Notes: a model not told the origin generated them from the letters alone. DNA of 53,492 bases from Terriglobia bacterium (GCA_020073185.1 JAIQFT010000026.1:1-53492), one strand, 5' to 3'. Positions 19,389 to 28,757 are shown, counted from the first letter of the stretch. Numbers and translations are program-made.

Positions 19389-20672
19389 TCAATGCTTCAT
19401 CGCCGGCGGACGGAAGCGCAGAAAAATACGCACTGACACCGGATCGCGCCCGTACACCGGGTCAAGCGCAACCGGCTTGGAGTAGAACATGATATCGGCG
19501 CCCAGCCCGATTTGCCCGTATCTGCCCTGTGCCAGATCGCGCACTCCGCCGAAGGTGTACGCACCAATGCGGTAGGAGACTCCGTTCAGCGCGGCGGGAA
19601 ACAGTTCGTCCTTGTCCACCAGCTCCAGGCGCGTGTAGGCGTAATTGCGGCGCGCGAAATTGAGCGTTGATTCCAGCAGGTAGCTGTTCTGCACGCGCCG
19701 CGTCGCCGGCTTGGAATTTCTTCCCCAGATTAGCGTGGTGGCCCAGTTCCCTGCCACCCACGGACGGTTGTACGCCAGCGACGCGGTCTGCCGGTTCACG
19801 TTGCCCGCTTCGAGCGCTTCCGGATGCACTAGATGACCATGGCTGTACTGCGCCGCCCAGTTTCTTCCCGGCGCGAAGTTAAGCCGCGCCGACCAGGAAT
19901 CCAGCGCCGCGAGATCGAAATTGTAGCGGCGCTCATCCGGCTCGCGTCCGTTGAACGCCGAAGCCTCGATCTTGAAGCGGTCAATGACAAAGCCGCTGGT
20001 CACCACGCCGTAGCTGATGTGGGTGGAATCCTGCACGTGGTGGCCGAGCGGCGCCGCCGGGTCTTCCGACGCCGAGATGCGATGTGGAAACGCGGCCGGC
20101 CCCAGTGCCGGCTCGCCCGCCGGCCCGCCGTACAGCAGCCACGTGACCTTCTCCGACACCGGCACGCTAAGCAGCGCCGATAGTTCGCTGAACACGTCGT
20201 GCGGATGCTGATAATTCACCAACGCGCGTCCCCTGTAGGTCTCGCCCGTCTGAAACAGCTCGGGGTAGCCGGGATGCGGCGCGGTCAACGGCTCGGCGGA
20301 CAGCATCTGCCGCACCTGCAAGGTTGCGGCACCGAGCTTGCGCTCCTGCATCAGCATCAGCCAGTTTTGCGATTCCACCTTGCCCACGCCCAGCGGCCCG
20401 CCCTGCTGGTTGTATCCCACGAACAGTTCGCCATGCGCCATCAACTGCCAGCCGCCGAGTGTGCTCATCCACATGTGCAGCGGCGACGATGCAGGAATCC
20501 AGCTTGTTCCCGAGGCGGACTGCGCCACCGGCGCCGCCGGCATGTTCATGACCATGCCGGCGTGTTCGTGCTGCATATGCTCGTGGGCGGAAGGCTGGGA
20601 CGACTGCTGGGCAGCCGACATCGCGGCCAAGACCATCAGGGCAATAACGATATTCGCAGTTCTGACTCGCAA
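19389..20672 (-). CDS. Outer-membrane beta-barrel protein with His/Met-rich N-terminus
   Basis: 427 residues from a TTG at 20672 (no strong ribosome-binding site; an ATG lies 12 codons in, inside the signal peptide). A signal peptide ends around AAMSAAQ. The next 25 residues are rich in His and Met (HEHMQHEHAGMVMNM), a likely copper- or silver-binding patch as in CopB-type proteins. The rest has barrel-like alternation and ends RIFLRFRPPAMKH. I infer an outer membrane protein linked to metal handling. No copper ATPase or multicopper oxidase is nearby. It is preceded by a stem-loop repeat and a zinc-motif membrane protein gene on the same strand. Confidence 0.6.
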   Translation of the reverse strand: MRVRTANIVIALMVLAAMSAAQQSSQPSAHEHMQHEHAGMVMNMPAAPVAQSASGTSWIPASSPLHMWMSTLGGWQLMAHGELFVGYNQQGGPLGVGKVESQNWLMLMQERKLGAATLQVRQMLSAEPLTAPHPGYPELFQTGETYRGRALVNYQHPHDVFSELSALLSVPVSEKVTWLLYGGPAGEPALGPAAFPHRISASEDPAAPLGHHVQDSTHISYGVVTSGFVIDRFKIEASAFNGREPDERRYNFDLAALDSWSARLNFAPGRNWAAQYSHGHLVHPEALEAGNVNRQTASLAYNRPWVAGNWATTLIWGRNSKPATRRVQNSYLLESTLNFARRNYAYTRLELVDKDELFPAALNGVSYRIGAYTFGGVRDLAQGRYGQIGLGADIMFYSKPVALDPVYGRDPVSVRIFLRFRPPAMKH

Positions 20673-20716
20673 CTGCCGATTAGACGCGCAGCGAGCGAAA
20701 TGGATGCGTGCGGGGT

Positions 20717-20773
20717 CCCCGGAACGCGCGGTTGGAAGCTCCCCGGAGCGGAGCCGAAGGGCGCGTTCTGGGG
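20717..20773. repeat. Long stem-loop in intergenic spacer
   Basis: CCCCGGAACGCGC (20717-20729) pairs with GCGCGTTCTGGGG (20761-20773) at 12 of 13 positions, with a nested GCTCC-CC-GGAGC in the loop. It fills the 108-bp spacer between two minus-strand genes and could end transcription, stabilise mRNA, or be a dispersed repeat. Confidence 0.55.
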
Positions 20774-20780
20774 TGGGTCG

Positions 20781-21227
20781 TCAGGATTGGCCGGAGATCT
20801 TCAGCCGCAGCTCTTCCGGGATACGCTGACGGATTTCGGGGGGCAGGCGGTCGTGCACGGCGCGGGCGCCGAGGCGCGCCGCGTCCGCCATCACCAGCGG
20901 TGCGGGCGTGGCCACCGCGACAATCACCCAGATCAGCGCCGAAAGCGCGAAACCGGCCAGCGCGGCCAACTCCAGCAGCACCGCGTGGCGCGGCTCGAAG
21001 TGGTGGATCACGCCGAAGGCAAGCAGGAAAACGCCGGCGGAAATCGCCGTCAGGATGATGAGCGCGACGTCGATGGTGCGGTGCAGCTTGCGCCAGTAGC
21101 GGCAGTGCTCGCACTCGCGGAAGTGTTCCTCGTAGTCGCCGCGCATCTCCGGCGTGATGCCGGAAATGTCGTATCGCCACCCGGCGAGGATTGCACCCAC
21201 GAACTTGTCAGTGCACTGCGGTTTCAT
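20781..21227 (-). CDS. Small membrane protein with HxxxCxxC zinc motif
   Basis: 148 residues. The N-terminal part holds H35-x3-C39-x2-C42 (HFRECEHCRYW), the arrangement of the anti-sigma zinc-finger (zf-HC2) family. Two hydrophobic segments follow (about 53-73 and 84-108) and then an amphipathic C-terminal tail. No ECF sigma factor gene adjoins it, so calling it an anti-sigma factor would go too far; such zinc motifs also occur in unrelated small membrane proteins. It starts only 3 bp after the MBL-fold gene ends, so the two are in one operon. Confidence 0.65.
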   Translation of the reverse strand: MKPQCTDKFVGAILAGWRYDISGITPEMRGDYEEHFRECEHCRYWRKLHRTIDVALIILTAISAGVFLLAFGVIHHFEPRHAVLLELAALAGFALSALIWVIVAVATPAPLVMADAARLGARAVHDRLPPEIRQRIPEELRLKISGQS

Positions 21228-21230
21228 GTT

Positions 21231-22034
21231 CTACAGTCTGATGGGTTCCAGGGGATGATGCTGCGAGGCCAGCAGCAGGCGGTTTCGCAGCAGATCCCGG
21301 CGAGGCGCCAGCGCATGCTCGGCCGCTCTGCGCGCCAGGTCAGGATGGTTGTTCAGTTCCGATAAATGGGCCAGCACCAGGAATGCAGCACCTCCATCAT
21401 AGTCGCCGGCAAAGAATTGCGCGAGAGCCTCGTTCGACAAGTGTCCCACGCGCGACATCACCCGCTGTTTCACCACCCACGGATAGGGGCCGCCGCGCAG
21501 CATTTCAACGTCATGATTGGACTCTATGACTAACCCGTCGCAGCCGCGAATGTTGTCCGCCACGCTGGCCGGCAGGTAGCCCAAGTCGGTGACGATGCCG
21601 ATCTTCACCCCCTCGGCGCGAAAGGCGAAACCCACCGGATCGGCCGCATCATGGGGGATGGTAAACGGCGCGACGGTGATGTCGCCAACCGCGAAGCTGC
21701 GTCCGGATTCGAACGTTTCCAGCTTGGTCAAGTGAGGCTTAACGCCTTCGTTCTTGTCGCGCGCCCAGCGCTGCCACGCATGGTAGGTCGCGCCCGTCAT
21801 GAAAATCGGGATATTCAACCTGCGCGCCAACACGTACAGCCCGGCAACGTGGTCGGAGTGCTCATGCGAGATGATCACGGCCGACAAGTTCAGCAGATGA
21901 TCGCCCGCCAGCACCATGCGGCGCCCGATCTCGCGGCAGGAAAGGCCAGCGTCCACCAGGATGCGCGTGCGCGAACTGGCCAGCACGCTGCAGTTGCCGC
22001 GGCTCCCGCTCGCCAAGACCGTGAGCGACACCAT
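21231..22034 (-). CDS. MBL-fold metallo-hydrolase (WalJ/YycJ-like)
   Basis: 267 residues from ATG 22034 (MVSLTVLASGSRGNCS); the reading frame extends 36 codons upstream but that part is low-complexity and lacks family features. Metal-binding motif: ISHEHSDHVAGL near residues 56-67, preceded by ILVDAGLSCREIGRRM. Further ligands are expected in IPHDAADP and near the C-terminal HLSELNNHP. The order and spacing match YycJ/WalJ-type cytoplasmic metallo-hydrolases, proposed DNA exonucleases in Firmicutes. It heads a short operon with the HxxxCxxC membrane protein. Confidence 0.85.
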   Translation of the reverse strand: MVSLTVLASGSRGNCSVLASSRTRILVDAGLSCREIGRRMVLAGDHLLNLSAVIISHEHSDHVAGLYVLARRLNIPIFMTGATYHAWQRWARDKNEGVKPHLTKLETFESGRSFAVGDITVAPFTIPHDAADPVGFAFRAEGVKIGIVTDLGYLPASVADNIRGCDGLVIESNHDVEMLRGGPYPWVVKQRVMSRVGHLSNEALAQFFAGDYDGGAAFLVLAHLSELNNHPDLARRAAEHALAPRRDLLRNRLLLASQHHPLEPIRL

Positions 22035-22475
22035 CCCGCAGAGGATAGCGGGAGTACGATGTGGAAAGGGAGTGACAAGAAGGACAACAGTCCCAGATTC
22101 AGTCTCAGATTCAGCTTTAGTTTCGTTTGATCCGTGCACCAAAGTGGCCCGCCGATGCGGACCGGCGCTCCAAGCGTAACCGGGTCATCGTCGCAGGATG
22201 GACGTTGAGTCTCGGCCGCGGCCCGAGTTCAACTGTCAGCCCGCAGACCGCCGCCAGGAGTTGCCTGTCGTAAGAGCGTGTTGGTCTCGGAGAGTCGAAA
22301 CTCGATCCCCGCAACTACTTCGTACTGGCTGCGCAGTTCCAGGCTGGAACCGCCTCCCCAGGGCAGTGAATGCCGCGCGCATACGAGTCTACACAGTTCA
22401 AATGCTGGTACCCGAGAAGCTGTCCTAGCTTGTGTAAACCGTCATGTCTTTACGACCCTCAACCGGGACCGCCGA
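22035..22475. other. Intergenic spacer without a convincing gene
   Basis: 441 bp. The minus strand holds an open stretch (about 22240-22425) with somewhat protein-like composition but no start or recognisable family, and the part next to the MBL gene is only an N-terminal extension of its frame. It may hold a gene remnant. No tRNA, hairpin cluster or clear promoter was seen. Confidence 0.4.
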
Positions 22476-24188
22476 TTACACAAGGATGACAAATCCAAAT
22501 GCCGGCAAGTTCAACCGAATGAATCTTGATCGGTCCGCTGCGGCGCCAACGGGGGCTGTGCCGACCCCGCCGTACAAAAAGCGCATTGTCGACCCATCGC
22601 CATGCAGCGTTGAGTCCACGATGACGAAATCGTTTCGCGGCTGGCCCGAGACATTGTAGGCGACCAGCACTTCCTGGCCGTAGAGGAGACGTGAGAATGC
22701 CAGCGTGTAAGCGGTTCCGAACGGCAAGCCGAAGTGCTGGCCGTCACCCGAGATCTGGCGGTAGTACATGCGGCCAAAGCGCAGGGGCTCATGGCTCCGC
22801 ATGACTTGAGCGATCTTGGCGATCTCCTGGTAGATACTACAGCTAGTATTGAGCACATTCCTGCCGGGGATCGCTCTGTCGAACATGGCCTCCCGCACCT
22901 GGTTGTCGCCGCCCTGGCCGGAAAAGCCCTGCTCGGTGCCGTAATAGATACACGCGGTCCCGAGCGCGCAGAGCAAGAAACCGATCGCGCCGATGACTTG
23001 CTCGTCCGGGGCTCCGTTAGCGAAGCGTCCAGAAGGTTGCCAGAAGGAATCGTGGTTGTCGACGAATCTGACCAGGTACCGGCCAATTTCTCCCCGGTTC
23101 AAGGCCCGCTGCCGTTGTGCCTCCAAGCGATTGAATAGCGTCTGTGGTCCCTTGAAGCCTTTGAGGACATCTCGTAAAGGCGCGTTGTTTTCGTCACCGT
23201 AAACGCCTTCAGCCAGTCGAAAATCGAGGACGGAATCCAGTCCGAAAAAGACCGTGTCGCCGCCATCGGTCACGGAAGTATTCTGCCCGATGTACCGGTT
23301 GTAAACGTCGTCATCGGGAGTGGCGACCTCGCCGAACAGGAAAAATGCACGTTTGCCCAAAGAGTAGGCATACTCGCGGATGTTGGAACAAAAGCGCGAA
23401 CAGGCAACCGCGTTCATGTGCTTGACGGCATCGACGCGGAAACCGTCGACATCGGTCTCGCGAATCCAGTAGCAGTGGGCCTTGATAAGCGCGTTGATCA
23501 CAGCGGACCCGGTGGCATCATCGTCGTTGGCGTAGTCCTTCAAGCTGTCGATGTCGCCGTGTTCCAGTTCGGGGTAGGCGTCGTAATTCCTGATTCGGCC
23601 GCGCCGGTGATACCAGGTTGGGTCGCGCAAATCGGTAGGAAGTGGGCGGTCGTTGCGCCTCCAGAAGCCAAATGGAAATTGCAGGTCATTGAAATAGAAG
23701 TATGGATCATCGCCCGGGTAAGCCCAGTTGTCGCCCGAGTGATTGATGACGACATCGAGAATGATGCGCATCGGCCAGGGCTGCCCATTTCTGCGGAAGG
23801 CGTGCGCAGCGTTGACCAGGTCAATGAGGTCTTGCTTGGTGCCGAAATTCGGATCTATGTTGAGATAGTTGTTAAGGTTGTATCCGTGGTATGCACCGGG
23901 ATTGTTCTCGAACACCGGAGAAAGCCATATCGCGGTGCAACCAAGGCCGGCGATATAGTCCAAGTGATCGGTGATGCCTTTGATTTTGCCGCCGTAGAAT
24001 GCGTCGGGCGTTTGGATTCCCACTGAGCGGTTGGGCTGCAGGACGGGCGCCCGGTGTTGGTCATCATGAAAGCGGTCGACCATGAGGAAGTAAATGAACT
24101 CTTCTCGCCATTCGCGCTCGAGAGTGAAGTATTCTTTCCCAGCAATGGGAGTGAGATCGATTTGAGAGATAGACGTGGGGTCAGGCAT
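22476..24188 (-). CDS. GH13 alpha-amylase family enzyme, cytoplasmic
   Basis: 570 residues without signal peptide; strong Shine-Dalgarno (AGGAGG) before ATG 24188. All four GH13 regions are visible: DVVINH (region I), GFRVDAVKH with the nucleophile Asp (II), FLFGEV with the acid Glu (III) and FVDNHD (IV). The N-terminal EFIYFLMVDRFHDDQHR and domain B sequence YHGYNLNNYLNIDPNFGT are like cyclomaltodextrinase- or glucan-type amylases. It probably acts on alpha-glucans or maltooligosaccharides in the cytosol; the exact specificity cannot be read. It appears to be a single-gene unit. Confidence 0.9.
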   Translation of the reverse strand: MPDPTSISQIDLTPIAGKEYFTLEREWREEFIYFLMVDRFHDDQHRAPVLQPNRSVGIQTPDAFYGGKIKGITDHLDYIAGLGCTAIWLSPVFENNPGAYHGYNLNNYLNIDPNFGTKQDLIDLVNAAHAFRRNGQPWPMRIILDVVINHSGDNWAYPGDDPYFYFNDLQFPFGFWRRNDRPLPTDLRDPTWYHRRGRIRNYDAYPELEHGDIDSLKDYANDDDATGSAVINALIKAHCYWIRETDVDGFRVDAVKHMNAVACSRFCSNIREYAYSLGKRAFFLFGEVATPDDDVYNRYIGQNTSVTDGGDTVFFGLDSVLDFRLAEGVYGDENNAPLRDVLKGFKGPQTLFNRLEAQRQRALNRGEIGRYLVRFVDNHDSFWQPSGRFANGAPDEQVIGAIGFLLCALGTACIYYGTEQGFSGQGGDNQVREAMFDRAIPGRNVLNTSCSIYQEIAKIAQVMRSHEPLRFGRMYYRQISGDGQHFGLPFGTAYTLAFSRLLYGQEVLVAYNVSGQPRNDFVIVDSTLHGDGSTMRFLYGGVGTAPVGAAADRSRFIRLNLPAFGFVILV

Positions 24189-24532
24189 CGGATGACTCCT
24201 CCTTTCGTCTAAGCACTGGCTGACACGGGCGAATCCCGGGGACGCTACCGGCTACTGTACGCGGCGTTAACCTGGGAACCAAAGCTTCTGCCTCCACCCC
24301 GTGATAATGCGCAAAGCTGAAGGCATTTCAAGAACACCTCCGGGTTTTCTCGACGTGAAGATGGACGAAGAACTACACCAATTTCATTGAACTGCAACGC
24401 AAATTCTGTTTTGTTCCGAAATCGGAACGGGTGACCGGCTCAAGGCTCTCGTGCGTGCTCTCCACGTTAGCGCGGGAATGGCTACGCTCGTCTCCGCAGT
24501 AGCAATTGGATTTGTTGGTTGCCCAGTGTCAC
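24189..24532. other. Intergenic spacer with a small palindrome
   Basis: 344 bp between the GH13 and M20 peptidase genes with no gene. The only structure seen is GTTCCG-AAAT-CGGAAC at 24413-24428, an inverted repeat with 6-bp arms that could be a protein-binding site or chance. Confidence 0.4.
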
Positions 24533-25960
24533 TTATTCGTGGGCGGCCGCCGCGAGTTGAACGACGACGTCGTACATCACGCGGAACCCGCGCCGGAGTT
24601 CCTCGATGCGGATGCGCTCGTTGTCGCCGTGCTCGCTGGCGCCTTCGTCCGGGGTGGCCGTGTACGGCGAAAAACCGTAGCTGACCACGCCCAACTGCCG
24701 GAAGCGCTCGTTCTCGGTGTAGCCGCCGGTCAGGCGCGGCGCCACCGGCGTACCCGGAAAATAACGCGCGCACACGCCGCGGATCGCCGACATCAACGGC
24801 GTATCGATCGGCGATGCATTGGATTTCTTGAACGGCTTCAGCGGCTCGATACTGACCTTGTCGTCGGCCACGATCCGGCGCACCAATTCGAGAAACTGCC
24901 GTGGCTCCTCGCCCGGAAGCAGCCGCACGTCCAGGTTGGCCCACGCCTCGCCGGGAATCACGTTGGTCTGCTGCGAACCGCCGAGCATGGTCAGCGAAAT
25001 CGTGTTGCGCAGCATGGAATTCAGCGATGCATCCTGTTCCACTTCCTGCTGGAACTGCTGGTCGCGCACCGCCTGGCGCAGATGGCGGTACTGGCGCGCG
25101 CGCGCCGGCGGTTCATACGCCGCCATCGCCGCCAGAAATTGCTCGCTGACCGGAAGCACCTTGAGTTCGGTCTTGTATTCGATCAGCCGCTGCAGCGCGC
25201 GCACCAGGCGGTCGGGTGCGGAATCGGGGATGGGACGCGAGCCATGCCCCGGCCTTCCCTGGGCTACAAGATGCAGCCAGAACGGCGCTTTCTCCGCCAC
25301 ATCCACGCCGACAAATGTCGCCTTCCCGTTTTCCAGCGGATTCTCACCGCCCTCGGTGATCAGGAATTCCGCGTTGCCCAGCAGGTCGCGCTCATGCGCA
25401 ATCATCCAGTCGGTTCCGGTGCCGTCCACTTCCTCGTCGGCGGTGGCGAGGAAAATCACGTCGCGATCCAGCGGCACTTTCTCGCGCTTCAGCATGACCA
25501 TCGCCACCAGGTGAGCGAGTCCTTCGCCCTTCATGTCCTGCGCGCCGCGGCCGTACATCACGCCGTCAGAAACCGCGGCGCTGAACGGCGGAAACTTCCA
25601 GCGCGCGGCGTCGCTGGTCACCACGTCCTCGTGGCTCAGCAGGATGATCGGCCGCTTTTTCTCCGCGCTCGTCGCCGCAATCCGCGCCCAGACGTCGCCG
25701 CGCCCCGGTGCGTATTCGAAAACGCGGTTCTCGATCCCTTCCTCGTCCAGGATCTTCTTGAGCCAGGCGGCCGCGCGCATCTCATTGCCGGGAGGGTTGG
25801 TGGTGTCTATCTGCAGGTACTCGCGCATCCAGCTAACCGCCAACTCGGCGTAGGTCTGCAGCCTCGCGGGGGGAATGGAATCAGAAGCGAGTTTCGTCTG
25901 CGCTGGAGCAGCCACCGCCAAGGTGAGAAGCAATAGAGCGATTCTTTTCGTTCTGATCAT
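24533..25960 (-). CDS. M20 family metallopeptidase, exported
   Basis: 475 residues with a signal peptide (about 1-20, ending VAAPAQ). The di-zinc peptidase motifs are in order: LLSHEDVV (first His), GRGAQDMKG (bridging Asp), ADEEVDG (catalytic Glu pair), and a late SEHGDNERI containing the last His. A dimerisation-type insert with VAQGRPGHGSRP lies between them. These ArgE/DapE/CPG2-related enzymes remove terminal residues from small peptides or acylated amino acids; the signal peptide points to peptide scavenging in the periplasm. The start is supported by AGGAGA just upstream of ATG 25960. Confidence 0.88.
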   Translation of the reverse strand: MIRTKRIALLLLTLAVAAPAQTKLASDSIPPARLQTYAELAVSWMREYLQIDTTNPPGNEMRAAAWLKKILDEEGIENRVFEYAPGRGDVWARIAATSAEKKRPIILLSHEDVVTSDAARWKFPPFSAAVSDGVMYGRGAQDMKGEGLAHLVAMVMLKREKVPLDRDVIFLATADEEVDGTGTDWMIAHERDLLGNAEFLITEGGENPLENGKATFVGVDVAEKAPFWLHLVAQGRPGHGSRPIPDSAPDRLVRALQRLIEYKTELKVLPVSEQFLAAMAAYEPPARARQYRHLRQAVRDQQFQQEVEQDASLNSMLRNTISLTMLGGSQQTNVIPGEAWANLDVRLLPGEEPRQFLELVRRIVADDKVSIEPLKPFKKSNASPIDTPLMSAIRGVCARYFPGTPVAPRLTGGYTENERFRQLGVVSYGFSPYTATPDEGASEHGDNERIRIEELRRGFRVMYDVVVQLAAAAHE

Positions 25961-26224
25961 ATTCTCCTGGGCGGATACTCGCCCCTTGCGCCGGTAGTCG
26001 GCGCCAGATACGCCAAGACAAAATTACCCTACTCCACCCTTTCCTACGCACCGGGGAACTTGGCCGGAAAAAGCCGCCTTTACTCCTCAGTAACTTACAG
26101 CCCGAAATCCGGCCAGAACTTTGGCAACTGATTTGATTATCAAGCCGGTGGGGCGCAAACAGTTTTTCTACTCGGCGCATGATGTTGGGATGCGCCGCTC
26201 ACGTTCTCTCGGAGGAATTTTCCC

Positions 26225-27379
26225 ATGAAGACCCGTTTCTGGATCGCTCTGCCGCTGGCTGCCGCACTCATCATTCCGGCTGCCGCGCAGACCTCTCCCA
26301 GTTCCAGCAAGCAGAACACGACACCGCCGGCGCCGTTGGCCCAGAACGACACTTCGGCCCCGCAGAACCCGGCTTCACAGCAGGACCAGCCGGCCTCCAG
26401 CACGCAGCCGACCAGCAATCAGCAGACGCCCGATCAGAAGGCCGCCGACGAGAACTTGCAGGCTCGCCAGCCGCTCGCCGCAGAGCGTCGCGAGGGCTTC
26501 TGGGGCAAGATCAACCCGTTCGCGCGCAAGAAGTACGTGCAGCGCCAGCTCAGCCCGGTGCGCGACCGCGTCAACGAGCTCGATGAGCTGACCGCCGCCA
26601 ACGCCAAGAGCATCAAGGACGTGGACACCCGCGCGCAGCAGGGCATCCAGTTGGCCAGCAACCGGGCCAACGAAGCCGACATGCACGCCGTGGACGCCGG
26701 CAACCGCGCCCAGGCAGCGCAGCAAACCGCCAACCAGACCAGCACCCGCATACAAACCGTCGAGCAGGTGGTCACCAACATTGACCAGTACAAGCCGGTC
26801 ACCCAAGCCGAGATCCGCTTCCGTCCCGGCCAGACCGCCCTCAGCAAGAAGGCCAAAGACGCACTCGACGACATGACGAAGGACCTGAAAGACCAGCGAG
26901 GCTACATCCTGGAGGTCCAGGGCTTCTCCGCCGGGCGCGGTGCGCCGGCGATCGAAAGCTCGCAGCGCATGGCCGACGCCGTGCGCCGTTATCTGGTCAT
27001 CAACCACGATATTCCGGTGTACCGCGTGCATGTGCTCGGCCTCGGCAACGCGGCGATTCCGTCCAGCGACGGGACCGCAAAGCGCGTGCGCGGCGCCCGC
27101 GTCGAGATCAGCCTGCTGAAGAACGACCTCGAGCAGCTCAGCGCAATGCAGCCGGTTTCGTCCGGGCCATTTGCCTCCCCAGCCTCGTACCAGGGTGGAA
27201 CGAGCGAGACGGCGCCCCAGCCGCAAACGTCGCCAAGCTCAGAGCCCGCGGCCACCGACATGAACTCTCCAGCATCTACCGTTGCCCCCGCTACGGCTCA
27301 GCCGGTTTCGCCTGCGCCTCCGCAGCCGAGCGCTACCCCCAGCACTCCGCCGCAACAGTCGAACCCGCCCCAGCAGTAG
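26225..27379 (+). CDS. OmpA-family periplasmic protein with low-complexity ends
   Basis: 384 residues with a signal peptide (about 1-22, ending PAAAQ) and GGAGGAA upstream. After a Gln/Pro/Ser-rich segment (about 23-85) there is a helical zone with heptad spacing (about 105-180, VNELDELTAANAKSIKDVD), then an OmpA-C-like domain (about 195-300: AEIRFRPGQTALSKKAKDAL, LEVQGFSAGRG, SQRMADAVRRYL, RVHVLGLGN, RGARVEISLL). Such domains bind peptidoglycan. The tail (about 310-384) is Pro/Ser/Thr-rich. It likely links the outer membrane or periplasm to the cell wall. It is transcribed alone and ends at the terminator at 27471-27495. Confidence 0.85.
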   Translation: MKTRFWIALPLAAALIIPAAAQTSPSSSKQNTTPPAPLAQNDTSAPQNPASQQDQPASSTQPTSNQQTPDQKAADENLQARQPLAAERREGFWGKINPFARKKYVQRQLSPVRDRVNELDELTAANAKSIKDVDTRAQQGIQLASNRANEADMHAVDAGNRAQAAQQTANQTSTRIQTVEQVVTNIDQYKPVTQAEIRFRPGQTALSKKAKDALDDMTKDLKDQRGYILEVQGFSAGRGAPAIESSQRMADAVRRYLVINHDIPVYRVHVLGLGNAAIPSSDGTAKRVRGARVEISLLKNDLEQLSAMQPVSSGPFASPASYQGGTSETAPQPQTSPSSEPAATDMNSPASTVAPATAQPVSPAPPQPSATPSTPPQQSNPPQQ

Positions 27380-27388
27380 CCCCCGCAA

Positions 27389-27420
27389 GCCCGGTACGTG
27401 CGCCCCCGCGCGTACCGGGC
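27389..27420 (+). repeat. Perfect 10-bp stem-loop after the OmpA-like gene
   Basis: GCCCGGTACG (27389-27398) pairs perfectly with CGTACCGGGC (27411-27420), with a C-rich 12-nt loop, 10 bp beyond the stop codon. There is no T-tract, so it is more likely an mRNA 3' structure or a repeat than the terminator itself. Confidence 0.65.
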
Positions 27421-27470
27421 GCCCCCAACTTTCCTGGGCTCCGGCGCAGGGGCCGCAGCCCAGAGTTAAA

Positions 27471-27495
27471 GCCTCTCGACCGCGAGGGGCTTTTT
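27471..27495 (+). terminator. Rho-independent terminator
   Basis: GCCTCTCG-ACCG-CGAGGGGC forms a stable stem (one G-T pair) followed directly by TTTTT. It ends the OmpA-like transcript. The remaining 280 bp to the next gene hold nothing else I can support. Confidence 0.85.
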
Positions 27496-27779
27496 CATTT
27501 GGTGTTTTCCGATTGCGGAGCGGGGCAGCACCGTTAAAGCCGACTGGACGTCCAGTTAGAAATGGGAAATGCTTCCGGTTAGAGCGCGCGCGCGCCATTG
27601 CCCCAAGACGTTGTCGCCCAACCTGCATCAGCGAGAAGATTATCATCCCCATTGATGGTCTGGTTCCCGCGAGAAACGAGGCGAATTCCTAGGGGAAAGT
27701 GTCGCTCGCGCCGGAGGAAGCTCATTTGTAGTCGTCCGGCGGCGTATACTTCCCCCCCAAGCGGCCAGAGGAGAGCGTC

Positions 27780-28757
27780 ATGAAAGGGGCCGTCTATTTC
27801 AGGTACGGGCCACCGGACGTTGTTCAAATCAAGGATATTCCAAAGCCTGTTCCCCAGGACTGCGAAGTCCTGATAAAGGTCAACGCGGCTTCCGTCAATC
27901 CAATCGACTGGCACCTCGTGGAAGGCAAGCCGTTCTTAATTCGCTTGTTCGGGCTCGGGCTGCTCAAGCCGAAAGATACACGACTGGGCCGTGATGTGGC
28001 CGGTCGGGTTGAAGCGGTAGGCAGGGATGTTACCCGGTTTAAGCCGGCCGACGAGGTGTTGGGAGTGTGCCTTGGGTCGTTTTCCGAGTATGCCTGTGCT
28101 TCTGAATCGAGACTGGTCATGAAGCCGGACGAGGTGAGGTTTGAGCAAGCGGCTTCTGTAGGCATCGCGGCACTCACCGCATTGCAGGGCCTTCGTGATA
28201 AGGGGAAGGTTCAGCCGGGGCAGAAGGTGTTGATTAACGGCGCTTCCGGAGGCGTGGGTACTTTCGCTGTGCAGATTGCCAAGTCGCTCGGCGCCAATGT
28301 TACCGGCGTATGCAGTACGAGGAATGTGGAGATGGTGCGATCGCTCGGTGCGGATCGCGTCATTGATTACACGCAAGAGGATTTCAGCAAAGGCGGGCAA
28401 AAGTACGATCTAATTCTCGACCTCGTTGCCAACCATTCACTTTCAGAATTCAGACGCATGTTGAATCCCAAAGGGGTATACGTTGGAGCCGGAATAGGAC
28501 CAGGCGGATCCATCATTGGTTTTCTGATTCGTGCCTCCATAACAGCGCCGATATTCTCGCGGGTCGCAAGCCAGAGATTCGTGGTCTTGATGGCGAAAAT
28601 AACCAAAGAGGACCTGACTGTCATGCGCGATCTTATGCAGGCCGGAAAGGTAACACCCGTCATCGAGAGGTGCTACAGCTTGGGTGAAGTCCCGGAGGCG
28701 ATCCGGTATCTGGCGACAGGGCACGCCCGGGCAAAGCTGGCGATAGCCTTGGAATAA
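27780..28757 (+). CDS. NAD(P)-dependent medium-chain alcohol dehydrogenase / quinone-reductase-like
   Basis: 325 residues from ATG 27780 with GGAGAG upstream. The N-terminal GroES-like half has VNAASVNPIDWHL and GRDVAGRVEAVG; the Rossmann half has the nucleotide-binding NGASGGVGTFAVQIAKSLGA (about 149-168) and GADRVIDYTQEDF. The usual catalytic-zinc ligands are absent, as in zeta-crystallin-type quinone oxidoreductases. It probably reduces quinones or activated alkenes with NADPH; the substrate is unknown. Cytoplasmic. It is convergent with the zinc-ribbon gene and stands alone. Confidence 0.85.
   Translation: MKGAVYFRYGPPDVVQIKDIPKPVPQDCEVLIKVNAASVNPIDWHLVEGKPFLIRLFGLGLLKPKDTRLGRDVAGRVEAVGRDVTRFKPADEVLGVCLGSFSEYACASESRLVMKPDEVRFEQAASVGIAALTALQGLRDKGKVQPGQKVLINGASGGVGTFAVQIAKSLGANVTGVCSTRNVEMVRSLGADRVIDYTQEDFSKGGQKYDLILDLVANHSLSEFRRMLNPKGVYVGAGIGPGGSIIGFLIRASITAPIFSRVASQRFVVLMAKITKEDLTVMRDLMQAGKVTPVIERCYSLGEVPEAIRYLATGHARAKLAIALE

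Noticed and set aside
20781-21227. Anti-sigma factor call for the HxxxCxxC membrane protein
   Set aside because: No sigma factor gene nearby and only the minimal zinc motif is present; described without that function.
22380-22420. tRNA-like GTTCAAATGC sequence
   Set aside because: No acceptor or anticodon stem can be folded around it.
24413-24428. Palindrome GTTCCG-AAAT-CGGAAC as an operator
   Set aside because: Only 6-bp arms, a single occurrence noticed and no regulator gene adjacent; kept only as a note in the spacer entry.
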